From contig NZ_JBANDL010000002.1 of assembly GCF_037027445.1 (NCBI RefSeq), positions 1,116,001-1,180,000 of the forward strand: a stretch of DNA of 64,000 bases, read 5' to 3'. This document shows, piece after piece, positions 6,938 through 16,752 of this stretch. The number at the start of each line of letters is the position of its first letter. The stretch's first letter is position 1. This DNA comes from Lysobacter firmicutimachus (lineage in GTDB: Bacteria > Pseudomonadota > Gammaproteobacteria > Xanthomonadales > Xanthomonadaceae). The notes beneath the pieces are model-generated. The model was not told the DNA's origin. It saw only the letters and a list, made by a program, of their open reading frames with translations, and did not search any database. A program made the position numbers and the translations under genes.

Positions 6938-9760
6938 TCAGTCCAGCTTGGCTCGCTGCGCGACCAGCTCTTCCAGCATCGTGGTCCAGTCGATCAGGCG
7001 CTTGCGCTCCTGCTCGACCACCGCCGGCGGCGCGTTCTGGACGAAGGTCTCGCTGGCCAGTTTGCCCCGGCACTTGGCGATCTCGCCTTCGACCCGCTTC
7101 TTCTCCTTGTCCAGACGCACGCGCTCGGCGTCGAGCTTCTCCGCCGGCAGCGGCACCAGCAGGGTCAGCTCGCCGACCACCGCCGGCGCGGCCGGCGGCG
7201 CGGCGGCCACGTCGTCGACGAACTCGATCCGCTCCAGTTTGTTGAGGAACGTGAGCTGGCTGGCGAAGCGTTCGCTGCGCTCGCGGTCGCTGGCGTCGCC
7301 CTTGGCCAGCAGCAGCGGCACCAGGTCGGACGGCTTGACGTTGAGCTCGCTGCGCACCTTGCGCAGCGCCGACACCATCGCCTTGAGCCATTCCACGTCG
7401 GCCTCGGCGCGGGCGTAATCGCCGGCGAACTCGGCCGCTTGAGGGTAGGCGCGCAGCATGATCGTGCTTTCGGCCACGCCCAGCTTGAGCGCGACCTGCT
7501 GCCACAGTTCCTCGGTCACGAACGGAATCAGCGGATGCAGCAGGGACAGCAGGCGCTCGAGCACGTACAGCAGGGTGTGGCGGGTGCTGTCGGCGGCCTC
7601 GCGGTCTTCGCCCTGCAGCGCCGGCTTGGCCAGTTCGACGAACCAGTCGCAGAACGCGTTCCAGGCGAACTCGTACAGGCTCTGCGCGAGCAGGTCGAAA
7701 CGGTAGGCGGCGAAGTGCGCCTCGGCCTCGGCCGCGGCCTTGGCCAGTTGCGCCAGGATCCAGCGCTCGGCGTCGGTGCGGGGCTGCGGCGCGCCGGCGA
7801 AGCGGGCGCCGTCGGTGTTCATCAGCACGAAGCGGGTGGCGTTCCACAGCTTGTTGCAGAAGTTCTTGTAGCCCTCGGCGCGGCCGAGGTCGAACTTGAT
7901 GTCGCGGCCGTGGGTGGCGAGCGCGGCGATGGTGAAGCGCAGCGCGTCGGCGCCGAACGCCGGGATGCCTTCGGGGAATTCGCGGCGGGTGGCCTTTTCG
8001 ATCTTCTCGGCCATCTTCGGCTGCATCAGGCCGCTGGTGCGCTTGGCCAGCAGTTCGTCCAGGGTGATGCCGTCGATCAGGTCGATGGGGTCGAGCACGT
8101 TGCCCTTGGACTTGGACATCTTCTGCCCGTCCTTGTCGCGCACCAGGCCGTGGATGTACACGTCGCGGAACGGGACCTGGCCGGTGAAGTGGTCGGTCAG
8201 CATGATCATGCGCGCGACCCAGAAGAAGATGATGTCGAAGCCGGTGACCAGCACCGAGGTCGGCAGGTAGCGCTCGAAGCCGCGTGCGCCCATCGCCGCC
8301 GCGTCCGGCCAGCCCAGGGTGCTGAACGGCCACAGGCCGGAGGAGAACCAGGTCTCCAGCACGTCGTTGTCCTGGGTCAGTCGATGTTCGGCGTGTTCGC
8401 CAGAAAGAACCTGCTCGTAATCGTCCTGTGTGAGGATGCCTGCGGGAACGTCCTTTAGATACTTCTCGTACGCTTCAGCGGCAGTCCGAGCGACGTAAAT
8501 ATTGCCCTGCGCGTCGTACCAGGCCGGAATGCGATGGCCCCACCACAGCTGGCGGCTGATGCACCAGTCCTGGATGTTCTCCATCCAGTGACGGTAGGTA
8601 TTGATCCAGTTGGCCGGGACGAAGCGGACCTCGCCCTGCTCGACCAGCGCCAGGCCGCGCTTGGCCAGGCCGTCCATGCGCACGAACCACTGATCGGTGA
8701 GGTAAGGCTCGATCACCTGGCCGGTGCGGTCGCCGCGCGGCACCTGCAGCTTGTGCGGCTTGGTTTCGACCAGCAGGCCCTGCGCTTCCAGTTCGGCCAG
8801 CACGACCTTGCGCGCTTCGTAGCGGTCCAGGCCGACGAAGCGTTCCGGCGCGTTGCCGTTGACGGTCGCGTCGGGGGTGAAGATGTTGATCAACGGCAGC
8901 TCGTGGCGCTGGCCGACCGCGTAGTCGTTGAAGTCGTGCGCCGGGGTGACCTTGACCACGCCGGTGCCGAACTCGCGATCCACGTAGGCGTCGGCGATGA
9001 CCGGAATCTCGCGGCCGGTCAGCGGCAGGGTCACGGTCTTGCCGATCAGGTGTTGGTAGCGCTCGTCGTCCGGATGGACCATGACCGCGGTGTCGCCGAG
9101 CATGGTTTCCGGGCGCGTGGTCGCCACGGTCAGGGTCGCGCTGCCGTCGCTGAGCGGGTAGCTGATTGACCACAGGAAGCCGTCTTCTTCCTCGTTGACC
9201 ACTTCCAGGTCGGAGATCGCGGTCTTCAGCACCGGGTCCCAGTTGACCAGGCGTTGGCCGCGGTAGATCAGGCCCTGCTCGTGCATGCGCACGAAGGCCT
9301 CGATCACCGCCTGCGTGGCCATCGGGTCCATGGTGAAGGTCGAGCGGGTCCAGTCGCCGGAGGCGCCGAGGCGGCGCATCTGCCGTTCGATGGTGCCGCC
9401 CGAATGCGCTTTCCACTCCCACACCTTCTCGATGAAGCCGTCGCGGCCCAGGCCGTCGCGGGTCAGGCCTTCCTGGCCCAGGTTGCGCGCCACCACCATC
9501 TCGGTGGCGATGCCGGCGTGGTCGGTGCCCATCTGCCACAGCGTGTCGTAGCCGCGCATGCGGTGATAGCGGATCAGCGCGTCCTGCAGGGTGTGCTGGA
9601 ACGCGTGGCCCATGTGCAGGGTGCCGGTGACGTTCGGCGGCGGCAGCAGGATCGAATACGTCGGGCCTTCGCCGCGCGGCTGGAATACGCCGCTGCTTTC
9701 CCACTGTTCGTAGAGGCGGGCTTCGAACTGTTTGGGGTCGTAGCTGGAGGCGAGGGACAT
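6938..9760 (-). CDS. valS: Valyl-tRNA synthetase
   Basis: Cytoplasmic class I aminoacyl-tRNA synthetase that charges tRNA-Val and edits Thr-tRNA-Val. The 940 residues fit the family. The HIGH motif is HMGH at 49-52 within [15 protein letters not shown]; the CP1 editing domain spans about 190-350 ([14 protein letters not shown]); KMSKSKGN lies near residue 545; the anticodon-binding domain follows; and residues 870-940 form the Val-specific C-terminal coiled coil ([21 protein letters not shown]). It is the last gene of pepA-holC-valS, the order known from many gammaproteobacteria, and is separated from holC by a heptamer repeat tract. Confidence 0.98.
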   Translation of the reverse strand: MSLASSYDPKQFEARLYEQWESSGVFQPRGEGPTYSILLPPPNVTGTLHMGHAFQHTLQDALIRYHRMRGYDTLWQMGTDHAGIATEMVVARNLGQEGLTRDGLGRDGFIEKVWEWKAHSGGTIERQMRRLGASGDWTRSTFTMDPMATQAVIEAFVRMHEQGLIYRGQRLVNWDPVLKTAISDLEVVNEEEDGFLWSISYPLSDGSATLTVATTRPETMLGDTAVMVHPDDERYQHLIGKTVTLPLTGREIPVIADAYVDREFGTGVVKVTPAHDFNDYAVGQRHELPLINIFTPDATVNGNAPERFVGLDRYEARKVVLAELEAQGLLVETKPHKLQVPRGDRTGQVIEPYLTDQWFVRMDGLAKRGLALVEQGEVRFVPANWINTYRHWMENIQDWCISRQLWWGHRIPAWYDAQGNIYVARTAAEAYEKYLKDVPAGILTQDDYEQVLSGEHAEHRLTQDNDVLETWFSSGLWPFSTLGWPDAAAMGARGFERYLPTSVLVTGFDIIFFWVARMIMLTDHFTGQVPFRDVYIHGLVRDKDGQKMSKSKGNVLDPIDLIDGITLDELLAKRTSGLMQPKMAEKIEKATRREFPEGIPAFGADALRFTIAALATHGRDIKFDLGRAEGYKNFCNKLWNATRFVLMNTDGARFAGAPQPRTDAERWILAQLAKAAAEAEAHFAAYRFDLLAQSLYEFAWNAFCDWFVELAKPALQGEDREAADSTRHTLLYVLERLLSLLHPLIPFVTEELWQQVALKLGVAESTIMLRAYPQAAEFAGDYARAEADVEWLKAMVSALRKVRSELNVKPSDLVPLLLAKGDASDRERSERFASQLTFLNKLERIEFVDDVAAAPPAAPAVVGELTLLVPLPAEKLDAERVRLDKEKKRVEGEIAKCRGKLASETFVQNAPPAVVEQERKRLIDWTTMLEELVAQRAKLD

Positions 9761-9767
9761 AGGGGCG

Positions 9768-9833
9768 GAGATTCGGGATTGGGAATTCGGGATTGGGTAC
9801 AGCGGGGATTCGGGATTGGAGATTCGGGATTCG
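9768..9833. repeat. Heptamer element between holC and valS (G-arm)
   Basis: About eight imperfect heptamers of the types GGGATTC, GGGATTG and GAGATTC, interrupted once by GTACAGC. It starts 7 bp upstream of the valS start codon, so on the valS transcript it reads as GAATCCC repeats directly in the leader. GCGAAAACCGAAGC just beyond resembles the AAAAGC core. Confidence 0.85.
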
Positions 9834-9871
9834 TTAGGACAATGGCGAAAACCGAAGCGTGGGGCCGCCCC

Positions 9872-10297
9872 TCACATATCGTGCTTGTTCAACGCCAGCC
9901 CGCGCGCCTGGTATTGCTTCCAGCGCTCGCGCAGCGGACCGCGCGCGGAGTCGTCGGCGGGAACCACTTCGAGCACGCGGTCGAAGCCGTCGGCGACCGC
10001 GGCGTCGCGCAGGTTGATCACCAGCGGGCGCAGCGCGGCGTCGGACTCGGGCGCGGCGATCAGCACGTCGGCTTCTTCCTCGTCCTCGTCCAGGCCGGCG
10101 ATCTGGTGCGGGATGTAGGCGTCCTCGCCCATGTCCCAGAGCATGTCGTCGAGTTGCTCGGCCTGCTCGGCGCTGCGCGCCAGGATCAGGGTCGGCAGCC
10201 CGGCGTCGTGGGCCTTGCGCGCCAGCTCGCAGACCAAGCGCATCGGCTCCTCGCGGAAGCGCGGCGATTGGATCAGGTAGAAGTCGGCACGGGGCAT
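9872..10297 (-). CDS. holC: DNA polymerase III chi subunit
   Basis: Chi subunit of the replicative clamp loader, which binds single-stranded DNA binding protein and pairs with psi. The 141 residues match the family in length and in features: an N-terminal ADFYLI strand, ARKAHDAGLPTLILARSAEQAEQLDDMLW around residues 26-54 and the conserved SDAALRPLVINL near 84-96. An acidic run (DEDEEEAD) lies in the middle. It sits between pepA and valS as in E. coli, but heptamer repeats fill both junctions. Its likely partner is the HolD-like protein at 5757-6107. Confidence 0.93.
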   Translation of the reverse strand: MPRADFYLIQSPRFREEPMRLVCELARKAHDAGLPTLILARSAEQAEQLDDMLWDMGEDAYIPHQIAGLDEDEEEADVLIAAPESDAALRPLVINLRDAAVADGFDRVLEVVPADDSARGPLRERWKQYQARGLALNKHDM

Positions 10298-10306
10298 CGG
10301 GAAGCC

Positions 10307-10424
10307 GGGATTGGGGATTCGGGATTGGGGATTGGTTGGGGCAAAAGCCGAGGCGGAGCCGGTGGGGATTCGATGGCGGCGTCAGGAGCCGTCATCGAAT
10401 CCCGAATCCCGAACCTCAAATCCC
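10307..10424. repeat. Complete heptamer element between pepA and holC
   Basis: A full copy: left arm of GGGATTG/GGGATTC heptamers (10307-10337), then GGCAAAAGCC, a core of about 55 bp, and a right arm of GAATCCC heptamers (10396-10424). Its ends form an inverted repeat, GCCGGGATT at left and AATCCCGGC at right. The stop codon of pepA (10416-10418, TGA on the minus strand) falls inside the right arm, and the left arm ends 10 bp upstream of holC. Confidence 0.9.
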
Positions 10425-11888
10425 GGCCTGATCGAGCAACCACTGCGACAGCAGCCCCACCGGGCGGCCGGTGGCCAGGCCGCGCTTGCCTTCTTCGTTG
10501 GAGACGCCGGCGATGTCCAAATGGGCCCAGCGCTGGCCTTCGGTGAAGCGGGCCAGGAAGCAGCCGGCGGTGATCGCGCCGGCCCAGCGGCCGCCGATGT
10601 TGTAGACGTCGGCGAAGCTGGATTCGAGCTGGGTCTGGTACTCGTCCCACAGCGGCAGGCGCCAGGCGCGGTCGAAGACCTGCTCGCCGGCCTGCAGCAG
10701 TTCGCCGGCGAGGTCGTCGTCCTTGCTCATCAGGCCGCTGGCGAACTTGCCCAGCGCGACCACGCAGGCGCCGGTCAGGGTGGCCACGTCGAGCAGGGCC
10801 TTGGGTTCGAAGCGCTGGGCATAGGTCAGCGCGTCGCACAGGATCAGGCGGCCTTCGGCGTCGGTGTTGCCGACCTCGATGGTCTTGCCGGACATGCTGG
10901 TGAGCACGTCGGACGGACGGTAGGCGTCGGCGTCGGGCATGTTCTCCACCGCCGGCACCACCACCACCAGGTTGATCGGCAGCTGCATGCCGACCGCCGA
11001 GACGAACGTGCCCAGCACCGAGGCGGCGCCGCACATGTCGAACTTCATCTCCTCAATGCCGCCCTGGACCTTGAGGTTGATGCCGCCGGTGTCGAAGGTG
11101 ATGCCCTTGCCGACCAGCACGTAGGGCTTGGCGTCGCCGCCGTTGTCGTACTTGAGCACGATCAGCTTGGGCGGATTGGCCGAGCCGCGCGCGACGGCGA
11201 GCAGCGAGCCCATGCCCAGCGCCTGCATCTGCTCGCGATCGAGCACTTCGCAGGAGGCCTTGTCGAAGCGGCCGGCGAATTCCTGCGCCTGCTGCGCCAG
11301 GTAGGCCGGGTTGCAGATGTTCGGCGGCAGGTTGCCGAGCTCGCGCGCGAACGCGACGCCGGCGGCGATGGCCTGGCCCTGCGCCAGCGCGACCGTGTCG
11401 GTGCCGCTGAGCGAGAGCTGGCGCAGGCCGGGTTCGTCCTTCTTCTTGCCCAGGGTGGCGGTGTAGCGATAGCAGGCGTGGTCGGCGGCGATCGCGGCCT
11501 GGCGGATCGCCCAGGCCGCGTCGCGGCCCTGCACCGGCTCTTCGGACAGGGTCAGCAGGGCGTGCTGGACCGGGCCGGCCTTGAGCGCGCGGGCGGCGTC
11601 GCCGACCGCCTTCAGGTACTGGGCGACGCCGAACTTGCCCGGCTCGCCGAGGCCGACCACCAGAACGCGCGGCGCGGTCACGCCGGGGACGTCGTGCAAC
11701 AGAGCGGTCTTGCCGGTCTTGCCGCTGATGTCGCCGCGTTCCAGCAGCACGGTCAGGCGGCCGCCGCTGATTTCATCCAGCGTTCGCGCGGCAGCGGTCA
11801 GGGTCTTGTCGGCGAAGGCGCCTACCACGACGCAATCGGTTTGAGCGGCCGCGGGCGTGTCGCGGTTCAGGTCGAATTCGAGGGCCAT
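10416..11888 (-). CDS. pepA: Leucyl aminopeptidase (M17 family)
   Basis: Cytosolic two-metal M17 aminopeptidase that trims N-terminal residues from peptides; in E. coli PepA also binds DNA as an accessory factor for Xer recombination. The 490-residue chain has the variable N-terminal domain (1-170) and the catalytic domain with the M17 metal motifs [11 protein letters not shown] and the signature [13 protein letters not shown] at 11888 is chosen because family similarity begins at MALEFDLN; the 24 extra codons upstream look non-coding. The last residues Gly-Ile-stop are encoded by the heptamer element, so the extreme C-terminus may be element-derived. Divergent from lptF. Confidence 0.96.
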   Translation of the reverse strand: MALEFDLNRDTPAAAQTDCVVVGAFADKTLTAAARTLDEISGGRLTVLLERGDISGKTGKTALLHDVPGVTAPRVLVVGLGEPGKFGVAQYLKAVGDAARALKAGPVQHALLTLSEEPVQGRDAAWAIRQAAIAADHACYRYTATLGKKKDEPGLRQLSLSGTDTVALAQGQAIAAGVAFARELGNLPPNICNPAYLAQQAQEFAGRFDKASCEVLDREQMQALGMGSLLAVARGSANPPKLIVLKYDNGGDAKPYVLVGKGITFDTGGINLKVQGGIEEMKFDMCGAASVLGTFVSAVGMQLPINLVVVVPAVENMPDADAYRPSDVLTSMSGKTIEVGNTDAEGRLILCDALTYAQRFEPKALLDVATLTGACVVALGKFASGLMSKDDDLAGELLQAGEQVFDRAWRLPLWDEYQTQLESSFADVYNIGGRWAGAITAGCFLARFTEGQRWAHLDIAGVSNEEGKRGLATGRPVGLLSQWLLDQAGI

Positions 11889-12123
11889 CCAACAGATTCC
11901 CAGCAGAAAAGAGGAGTTGTCTCGTACAATCGGCCGGCTTTGCCTACGGCCGGAGGCCAAGGACTGAAGCCGGGGCCTGAAGCCCGCGCCGCCTGGCGCT
12001 CTTGTCGATCCGCAGCCCCTAGATCGGGGCGGGATCGGGCCAGCCGGCCGTCGAACGAACCCCCGAGTTTAAAGCAAGCCCGCCCGATGCCGAAGCCCAA
12101 CCCGAAGCGCGCCCCCACGCCTC

Positions 12124-13206
12124 ATGCAGAAGCTTGACCGTTACCTGACCGGCGAATTCGCCCAGGCCGTCTTCGCGACCCTGGTGGTGCTGCTGATCGT
12201 GAGCGTCGGCGGCGCCTTCACCGACGTGCTCGAGGACATCGCCAAGGGCAAGGTCCCGGCCGGGATGATGCTGATGCAGCTGGGCCTGGTGCTGATCAAG
12301 TGGCTGCCGCTGATCCTGCCCCTGGCGTTGATGCTGGGCCTGATGCTGGGCATCGGCCGGCTGTACCGGGACTCGGAAATGCCGGTGATCGCCTCGATCG
12401 GCGTCGGTCCCAAGCGTTTGCTGCGCCCGCTGCTGTACGTGGTCGGGCCGATCGTGCTCGTGGTCGGCGCCTGCTCGCTGTGGCTGGGTCCCTGGGCCGA
12501 CCGCGTCTCGCGCGAAATGATCAACGAGGCCAGCCGCAGCCTGGTCGTGGCGGGGCTGGAGCCGGGCGCCTTCACCGGCCTGCCGAACGACAACGGGGTG
12601 ATCTACGTCGGCGCCATGTCCGGCGACGGCAGCCGTTTCGAGCGGATCTTCATCTATCGCAACAAGCCCGAGCGGCAGACCGTCACCACCGCCAAGAGCG
12701 GCCATCTGACCGTGCGAGCCAACGGCGACCGCTACCTGACCCTGGACGACGGCTTCGAGGTCGACGGGCCGATGGACGGCGGCCTGGACTACCGGTTGAT
12801 GCGCTACGCCAGCAACGACGTGCTGATGCCGGCCAGCGAAGACCGCTACGACCCGTCGCTGCCGGAAATGATGTCGACCCCGCAATTGCTGACCGACCCG
12901 CGGCGCGAGGCCGCGGCGCAACTGCATTACCGGATCGCGCCGCCGCTGCTGGCGCTGGCGTTCGCCCTGCTGGCGGTGCCGCTGGCCCGCAGCACCCCGC
13001 GCCAGGCCCGCTACGGCAGCGTGCTGATGGGCTTCCTGGCCTATCTGATCGGCAACAACTTCATGATGATGGGCACCGGCTGGATCGAGGACGGCAAGGT
13101 CCCCGGCTTCGTCGGCCTGTGGTGGCTGACCCTGCCGCTGCTGGCGGTGTCGGCCTGGCTGTACCTGCGCGACGGCCGCGTCGCCCGGCGGAGGAAGGCG
13201 CGATGA
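12124..13206 (+). CDS. lptF: LPS export permease LptF
   Basis: One of two inner-membrane permeases of the LptB2FG ABC transporter that extracts lipopolysaccharide from the inner membrane and pushes it onto the periplasmic bridge. The 360 residues show three N-terminal transmembrane segments (starting about 14, 54 and 98), a periplasmic jellyroll domain (about 130-265) and three C-terminal ones (about 272, 301 and 331). Start ATG is at the opening of DRYLTGEFAQAVFATLVVLL. It overlaps lptG by ATGA. The gene pair is divergent from pepA, as in many Gram-negatives. Confidence 0.95.
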   Translation: MQKLDRYLTGEFAQAVFATLVVLLIVSVGGAFTDVLEDIAKGKVPAGMMLMQLGLVLIKWLPLILPLALMLGLMLGIGRLYRDSEMPVIASIGVGPKRLLRPLLYVVGPIVLVVGACSLWLGPWADRVSREMINEASRSLVVAGLEPGAFTGLPNDNGVIYVGAMSGDGSRFERIFIYRNKPERQTVTTAKSGHLTVRANGDRYLTLDDGFEVDGPMDGGLDYRLMRYASNDVLMPASEDRYDPSLPEMMSTPQLLTDPRREAAAQLHYRIAPPLLALAFALLAVPLARSTPRQARYGSVLMGFLAYLIGNNFMMMGTGWIEDGKVPGFVGLWWLTLPLLAVSAWLYLRDGRVARRRKAR

Positions 13207-14303
13207 AGCCCTTCCCCAAGATCCACGACGTCTACGTCGGCCGGGCCGTGCTCGGCACCGTGCTGCTGACCTGGGCGGTGCTGCTGGGCCTGGACTTCAT
13301 GCTCAGCCTGGTCGGCGAGTTCGGCGACATCGGCAAGGGCCGCTACGGGCTGATGCAGGCGCTGGCCTACATGCTGATGACCGTGCCGCGCCGCGCCTAC
13401 GGTCTGTTCCCTTATGCCGCGGTGATCGGCGCGCTGATGGCCCTGGGCCAGTTGGCCTCGACTTCCGAACTGACCGTGCTGCGCGCGGTGGGCCTGTCGC
13501 GGCGCCGGCTCAGCCTGGCGGTGGCCGGCGCGCTGGCGGTGCTGACCCTGGCCATGGTGGTCAACGGCGAGACCCTGGCGCCGGAAGGCCAGCGCCGCGC
13601 CGATGCGCTGAAATCGGCGGCCAAGTCCAACAACCAGGTGGTGGCCGAGTATTCCGGCCTGTGGGCGCGCGAGGGCGACGTGATCCTCAGCGCCAGCCAG
13701 GGCCAGGAGCGCAGCAGCGGCCCGGACCGGTGGCTGGAGCTGCGCAACGTCAATCTGTACCAGTTCGGCGCCGACGGCCGCCTGGCCTCGTACGCGATCG
13801 CCAAGATCGCCGAGCACCGTCCCGGCGGCTGGCTGCTGCGCGACGTCACCCGCACCACCTTCCACGCCAAGTCGGCCGAGCAGACCCAGATCGCGCAGGA
13901 GCGCTGGGAGTCCAAGCTCGACAGCGCGGCGCTGATGAGCGGCACCAACCGGCCGCGCTACCTCAGCGCCAAGGCCCTGCACAAGGCGATCGAGGACCGC
14001 GAACGCAACGACCTCGACGCGGCGGAATTCGAGGCCCATTACTGGGGACGCTGGTTCTACCCGCTCAACGTGCTGACCCTGTGCCTGGCGGCGATTCCGT
14101 TCGCCTTCGGCAGCCTGCGCAGCGGCGGCCTGGGCAAGCGCTTGTTCATCGGCATCGTGTTCGCCCTGGTGTTCTGGCAGTTGCAGACCCAATTCGTCGA
14201 ACTGGCCAAAGTGTTCCACTTCGACTTCCGCCTGGCCTATGCGATGCCGACGGTGGTGATGCTGGCGGTCTCCGCCTACCTGTTCAAACGCAGGTCGGGG
14301 TGA
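13203..14303 (+). CDS. lptG: LPS export permease LptG
   Basis: Second permease of the LptB2FG lipopolysaccharide exporter. It is 366 residues with the same six-helix plan and periplasmic jellyroll as LptF; the N-terminus MKPFPKIHDVYVGRAVLGTVLL and the family-typical GxxGALMALGQLASTSELTVLRA helix-coupling segment (near residue 75) identify it. The start overlaps lptF by four bases, so the two are made together. Transcription leaves the gene directly into a 0.6 kb tandem repeat array whose first unit forms a long hairpin that could act as a transcript end. Confidence 0.95.
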   Translation: MKPFPKIHDVYVGRAVLGTVLLTWAVLLGLDFMLSLVGEFGDIGKGRYGLMQALAYMLMTVPRRAYGLFPYAAVIGALMALGQLASTSELTVLRAVGLSRRRLSLAVAGALAVLTLAMVVNGETLAPEGQRRADALKSAAKSNNQVVAEYSGLWAREGDVILSASQGQERSSGPDRWLELRNVNLYQFGADGRLASYAIAKIAEHRPGGWLLRDVTRTTFHAKSAEQTQIAQERWESKLDSAALMSGTNRPRYLSAKALHKAIEDRERNDLDAAEFEAHYWGRWFYPLNVLTLCLAAIPFAFGSLRSGGLGKRLFIGIVFALVFWQLQTQFVELAKVFHFDFRLAYAMPTVVMLAVSAYLFKRRSG

Positions 14304-14926
14304 GCCAAGCCCGCTTAGGCGGCACTGCCGCCTGGGCTTGGCGAACGCCCGGCGCGCTGCGCCGGGCCGGGGCCGTACCCTCCAGTTCACGCATAGCCGC
14401 CCGAAGCCGCGTGCGGCACTGCTGCCTGGGCTTGGCGAACGCCCGGCGCGCTGCGCCGGGCCGGGGCCGTAACCCTCCAGCTCATGCATAGCCGCCCGAA
14501 GCCGCGTGCGGCACTGCCCCTGGGCTTGGCGAACGCCCGGCGCGCTGCGCCGGGCCGGGGCCGTACCCTCCAGTTCATGCATAGCCGCCCGAAGCCGCGT
14601 GCGGCACTGCCGCCCGGGCTGGTCGAACGCCCGGCGCGCTGCGCCTGGCCGGGGCCGTACCCTCCAGTTCACGCATAGCCGCCCGAAGCCGCGTGCGGCA
14701 CTGCCGCCCGGGCTGGTCGAACGCCCGGCGCGCTGCGCCTGGCCGGGGCCGTACCCTCCAGTTCACGCATAGCCGCCCGAAGCCGCGTGCGGCACTGCTG
14801 CCTGGGCTTGGCGAACGCCCGGCGCGCTGCGCCGGGCCGGGGCCGTAACCCTCCAGCTCATGCATAGCCGCCCGAAGCCGCGTGCGGCACTGCCGCCTGG
14901 GCTGGTCGAACGCCCGCGGTCCCTAC
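14304..14926. repeat. Tandem array A, about 94-bp hairpin units, 6.7 copies
   Basis: Units begin with GCATAGCC at 14391, 14486, 14579, 14673, 14767 and 14862, so the period is 93-95 bp; a divergent first unit starts right at the lptG stop. Each unit carries GAAGCCGCGTGCGGCAC, then GCCTGGGCTTGG or a variant, then the hairpin GCCCGGCGC...GCGCCGGGC, and ends CCGTACCCTCCAG. In the first unit GCCAAGCCC and GGGCTTGGC form an outer stem around AGGCGGC/GCCGCCT; later units lack the left arm. A related array lies behind xerD. Confidence 0.9.
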
Positions 14927-14938
14927 GCCCCCTCGCAA

Positions 14939-15412
14939 CTAACGCTTCGGCAATCGCACCATCCGCGTCCCGCTCGCGCGGTCGTGCCAAGTCAGCCGTT
15001 CGCGATCGAACAGCGCCCACCAGAAGCCGAGCCCGCCGGCCAGCAGCGAGAGCGTGCCCACCGCGTAGCGGATCCACAGCGCCCTCCAGCCTGGGGCCGC
15101 ACCGTCGGCGCCGATCACCCGCAGCCGCCAAGGCCGCATGCCCAGGGTCTGGCCGCCGCGGCGCCAGCTCAGCGTCGCGTAACCGCCGGCGGCCAGCCAG
15201 CACAGCGCCCACTCCAGCCACCACCAGCCGGTCAGCGGCCGGATGTTCTCGTGGGTGTCGTGGCCGGCCAGAGTGAAGGCCAGCACCATCAGCAGGCCGA
15301 TCAGCATCCACAGCGCCAGCACCGGCCAGAAATCGTAGAACAGCGAGAACAGCCGCCAATGCAGCAGGGCGGCGGGGCGGGGCGGGGCAGCGGTGGGGGC
15401 GGTTGCGGTCAT
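14939..15412 (-). CDS. RDD family membrane protein
   Basis: A 157-residue inner-membrane protein of the RDD family, named for conserved Arg and Asp residues; its role is unknown, though some members are implicated in ion exchange. Three to four hydrophobic segments are visible (about 28-50, 62-80 and 112-132). The family signature GGQTLGMRPWRLRVIGADG lies at about 86-104, and RRLFSLFYDF-type residues (WRLFSLFYDFWPV) open the first helix. It is convergent with lptG across the tandem array. Confidence 0.85.
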   Translation of the reverse strand: MTATAPTAAPPRPAALLHWRLFSLFYDFWPVLALWMLIGLLMVLAFTLAGHDTHENIRPLTGWWWLEWALCWLAAGGYATLSWRRGGQTLGMRPWRLRVIGADGAAPGWRALWIRYAVGTLSLLAGGLGFWWALFDRERLTWHDRASGTRMVRLPKR

Positions 15413-15535
15413 CGCGGCAGGATACGTGCAGGAACCGGCGCAGAGGAGTGAGAAGTGAGCGCGGGCGGGGACCGCTGTTCCCCTGCAGTTGCTGCCTCAC
15501 TCCTTTCCACTCGCCCCTCGCCGTAAGCTTCCCCC

Positions 15536-16477
15536 ATGCCCACGCCCGCCGATCGCCGCACGCTCGCCATGGCTCTGCCGCCGCTGGAGGAGCGCGACGA
15601 CGCCGACATCGCCGCGTTCCTCGATGCGATCTGGGCCGAGAGCGGCTTGGCGCAGCAGACGTTGCACAGCTATCGCCGCGACCTGGAAGGGCTGGCGCGC
15701 TGGCGCGACGGCCGCGGGCTGGCCGGCGCCGACCGCACCGCGCTGTTCGAGTACCTGGCCTGGCGCACCCGCGAGGGCTACTCGCCGCGCAGCAATGCGC
15801 GGCTGCTGTCGGCGCTGCGCGCGTTCTACGCCTGGCGCCTGCGCCGCGGCCTGCGCAGCGACGATCCGACGGCGCTGCTGGAGCCGCCGAAACTGCCGCG
15901 GTCGCTGCCCAAGGCGCTGGCGGAAAGCCAGATCGACGCCTTGCTGGCCGCGCCGGAGACGGACGCGCCGCTGGGGCTGCGCGACCGCGCGATGCTGGAA
16001 TTGATGTACGCCTCCGGCCTGCGCGTCAGCGAACTGGTGAACCTGCCGGCGACCGCGGTCAATCTGCGTCAGGGTGTGCTGCGGGTCACCGGCAAGGGCA
16101 GCAAGGAGCGGCTGGTGCCGCTGGGCGAAGAGGCCCAGCACTGGCTCGAGCGCTACCTGAGCCAGGCTCGCCCGCAACTGGCCGGCAAGCGCGCCCTGGC
16201 GCCCTTGTTCATCGGGGCTTCCGGCGAAGCGCCGAGCCGGCAGGAGTTCTGGCACCTGGTCAAGCGCTACGCTGCCGTCGCCGGCATCGATCCGGCGCGG
16301 ATCAGCCCGCATGCCTTGCGCCACAGCTTCGCCACCCACCTGCTCAACCGTGGCGCCGACCTGCGCGCGCTTCAGATGCTGCTCGGCCACAGCTCGCTGT
16401 CGACCACCCAGATCTACACCCTGGTAGCCCGCGAGCAGCTCAAGCGCCTGCACGCCAAGCACCACCCGCGTGGGTGA
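15536..16477 (+). CDS. xerD: Tyrosine recombinase XerD
   Basis: Site-specific recombinase that, with XerC, resolves chromosome dimers at dif during division. The 313 residues contain the N-terminal SAM-like core-binding domain (about 22-108) and the catalytic domain with the full set of active residues: R163 ([11 protein letters not shown]), K187, H259, R262 ([12 protein letters not shown]), H285 (LLGHSSL) and nucleophile Y294 (TTQIYT). Length and the SGLRVSEL wording fit the housekeeping Xer proteins, not an integrase. It is followed immediately by repeat array B. Confidence 0.95.
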   Translation: MPTPADRRTLAMALPPLEERDDADIAAFLDAIWAESGLAQQTLHSYRRDLEGLARWRDGRGLAGADRTALFEYLAWRTREGYSPRSNARLLSALRAFYAWRLRRGLRSDDPTALLEPPKLPRSLPKALAESQIDALLAAPETDAPLGLRDRAMLELMYASGLRVSELVNLPATAVNLRQGVLRVTGKGSKERLVPLGEEAQHWLERYLSQARPQLAGKRALAPLFIGASGEAPSRQEFWHLVKRYAAVAGIDPARISPHALRHSFATHLLNRGADLRALQMLLGHSSLSTTQIYTLVAREQLKRLHAKHHPRG

Positions 16478-16752
16478 GGATCAGCGCTCAGGCGGCACGG
16501 CCGCCTGCTGATCCGAACGCCCGGCGCCCCTGCGCCGGGCCGGGCGCATCGGATCAGGTCGCGAGTACCCCCAACGAAGCCGCGTGCGGCACGGCCGCCT
16601 GCTGATCCGAACGCCCGGCGCCCCTGCGCCGGGCCGGGCGCGCCGGGTCAGGTCGCGAGTACCCCAACGAAGCCGCGTGCGGCACGGCCGCCTGCTGATC
16701 CGAACGCCCGGCGCTCCTGCGCCGGGCCGGGCGCGCCGGGTCAGGTCGCCAG
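16478..16752. repeat. Tandem array B, about 93-bp hairpin units, 3 copies
   Basis: Three units follow the xerD stop; GAAGCCGCGTGCGGCAC recurs at 16576 and 16669. The core CGAACGCCCGGCGC...GCGCCGGGCCGGG is shared with array A, but the outer segment is CTGATCC instead of GGGCTTGG and the tail is GGTCAGGTCGCGAGTACC. As in array A, only the first unit has a left arm (GGATCAG) that pairs with CTGATCC around CAGGCGGC/GCCGCCTG. In each unit CTGATCC can also pair with a following GGATCAG or GGGTCAG. No gene lies between here and dsbC (16753-17037). Confidence 0.88.

Noticed and set aside
14304..16752. CRISPR array
   Set aside because: The repeats are about 94 bp with no unique spacers and no cas genes nearby; whole units are repeated rather than repeat-spacer pairs.
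15536..16752. Integron or mobile integrase with attached repeats
   Set aside because: The recombinase has the length and motifs of housekeeping XerD, and the adjacent repeats recur behind lptG, where there is no recombinase.
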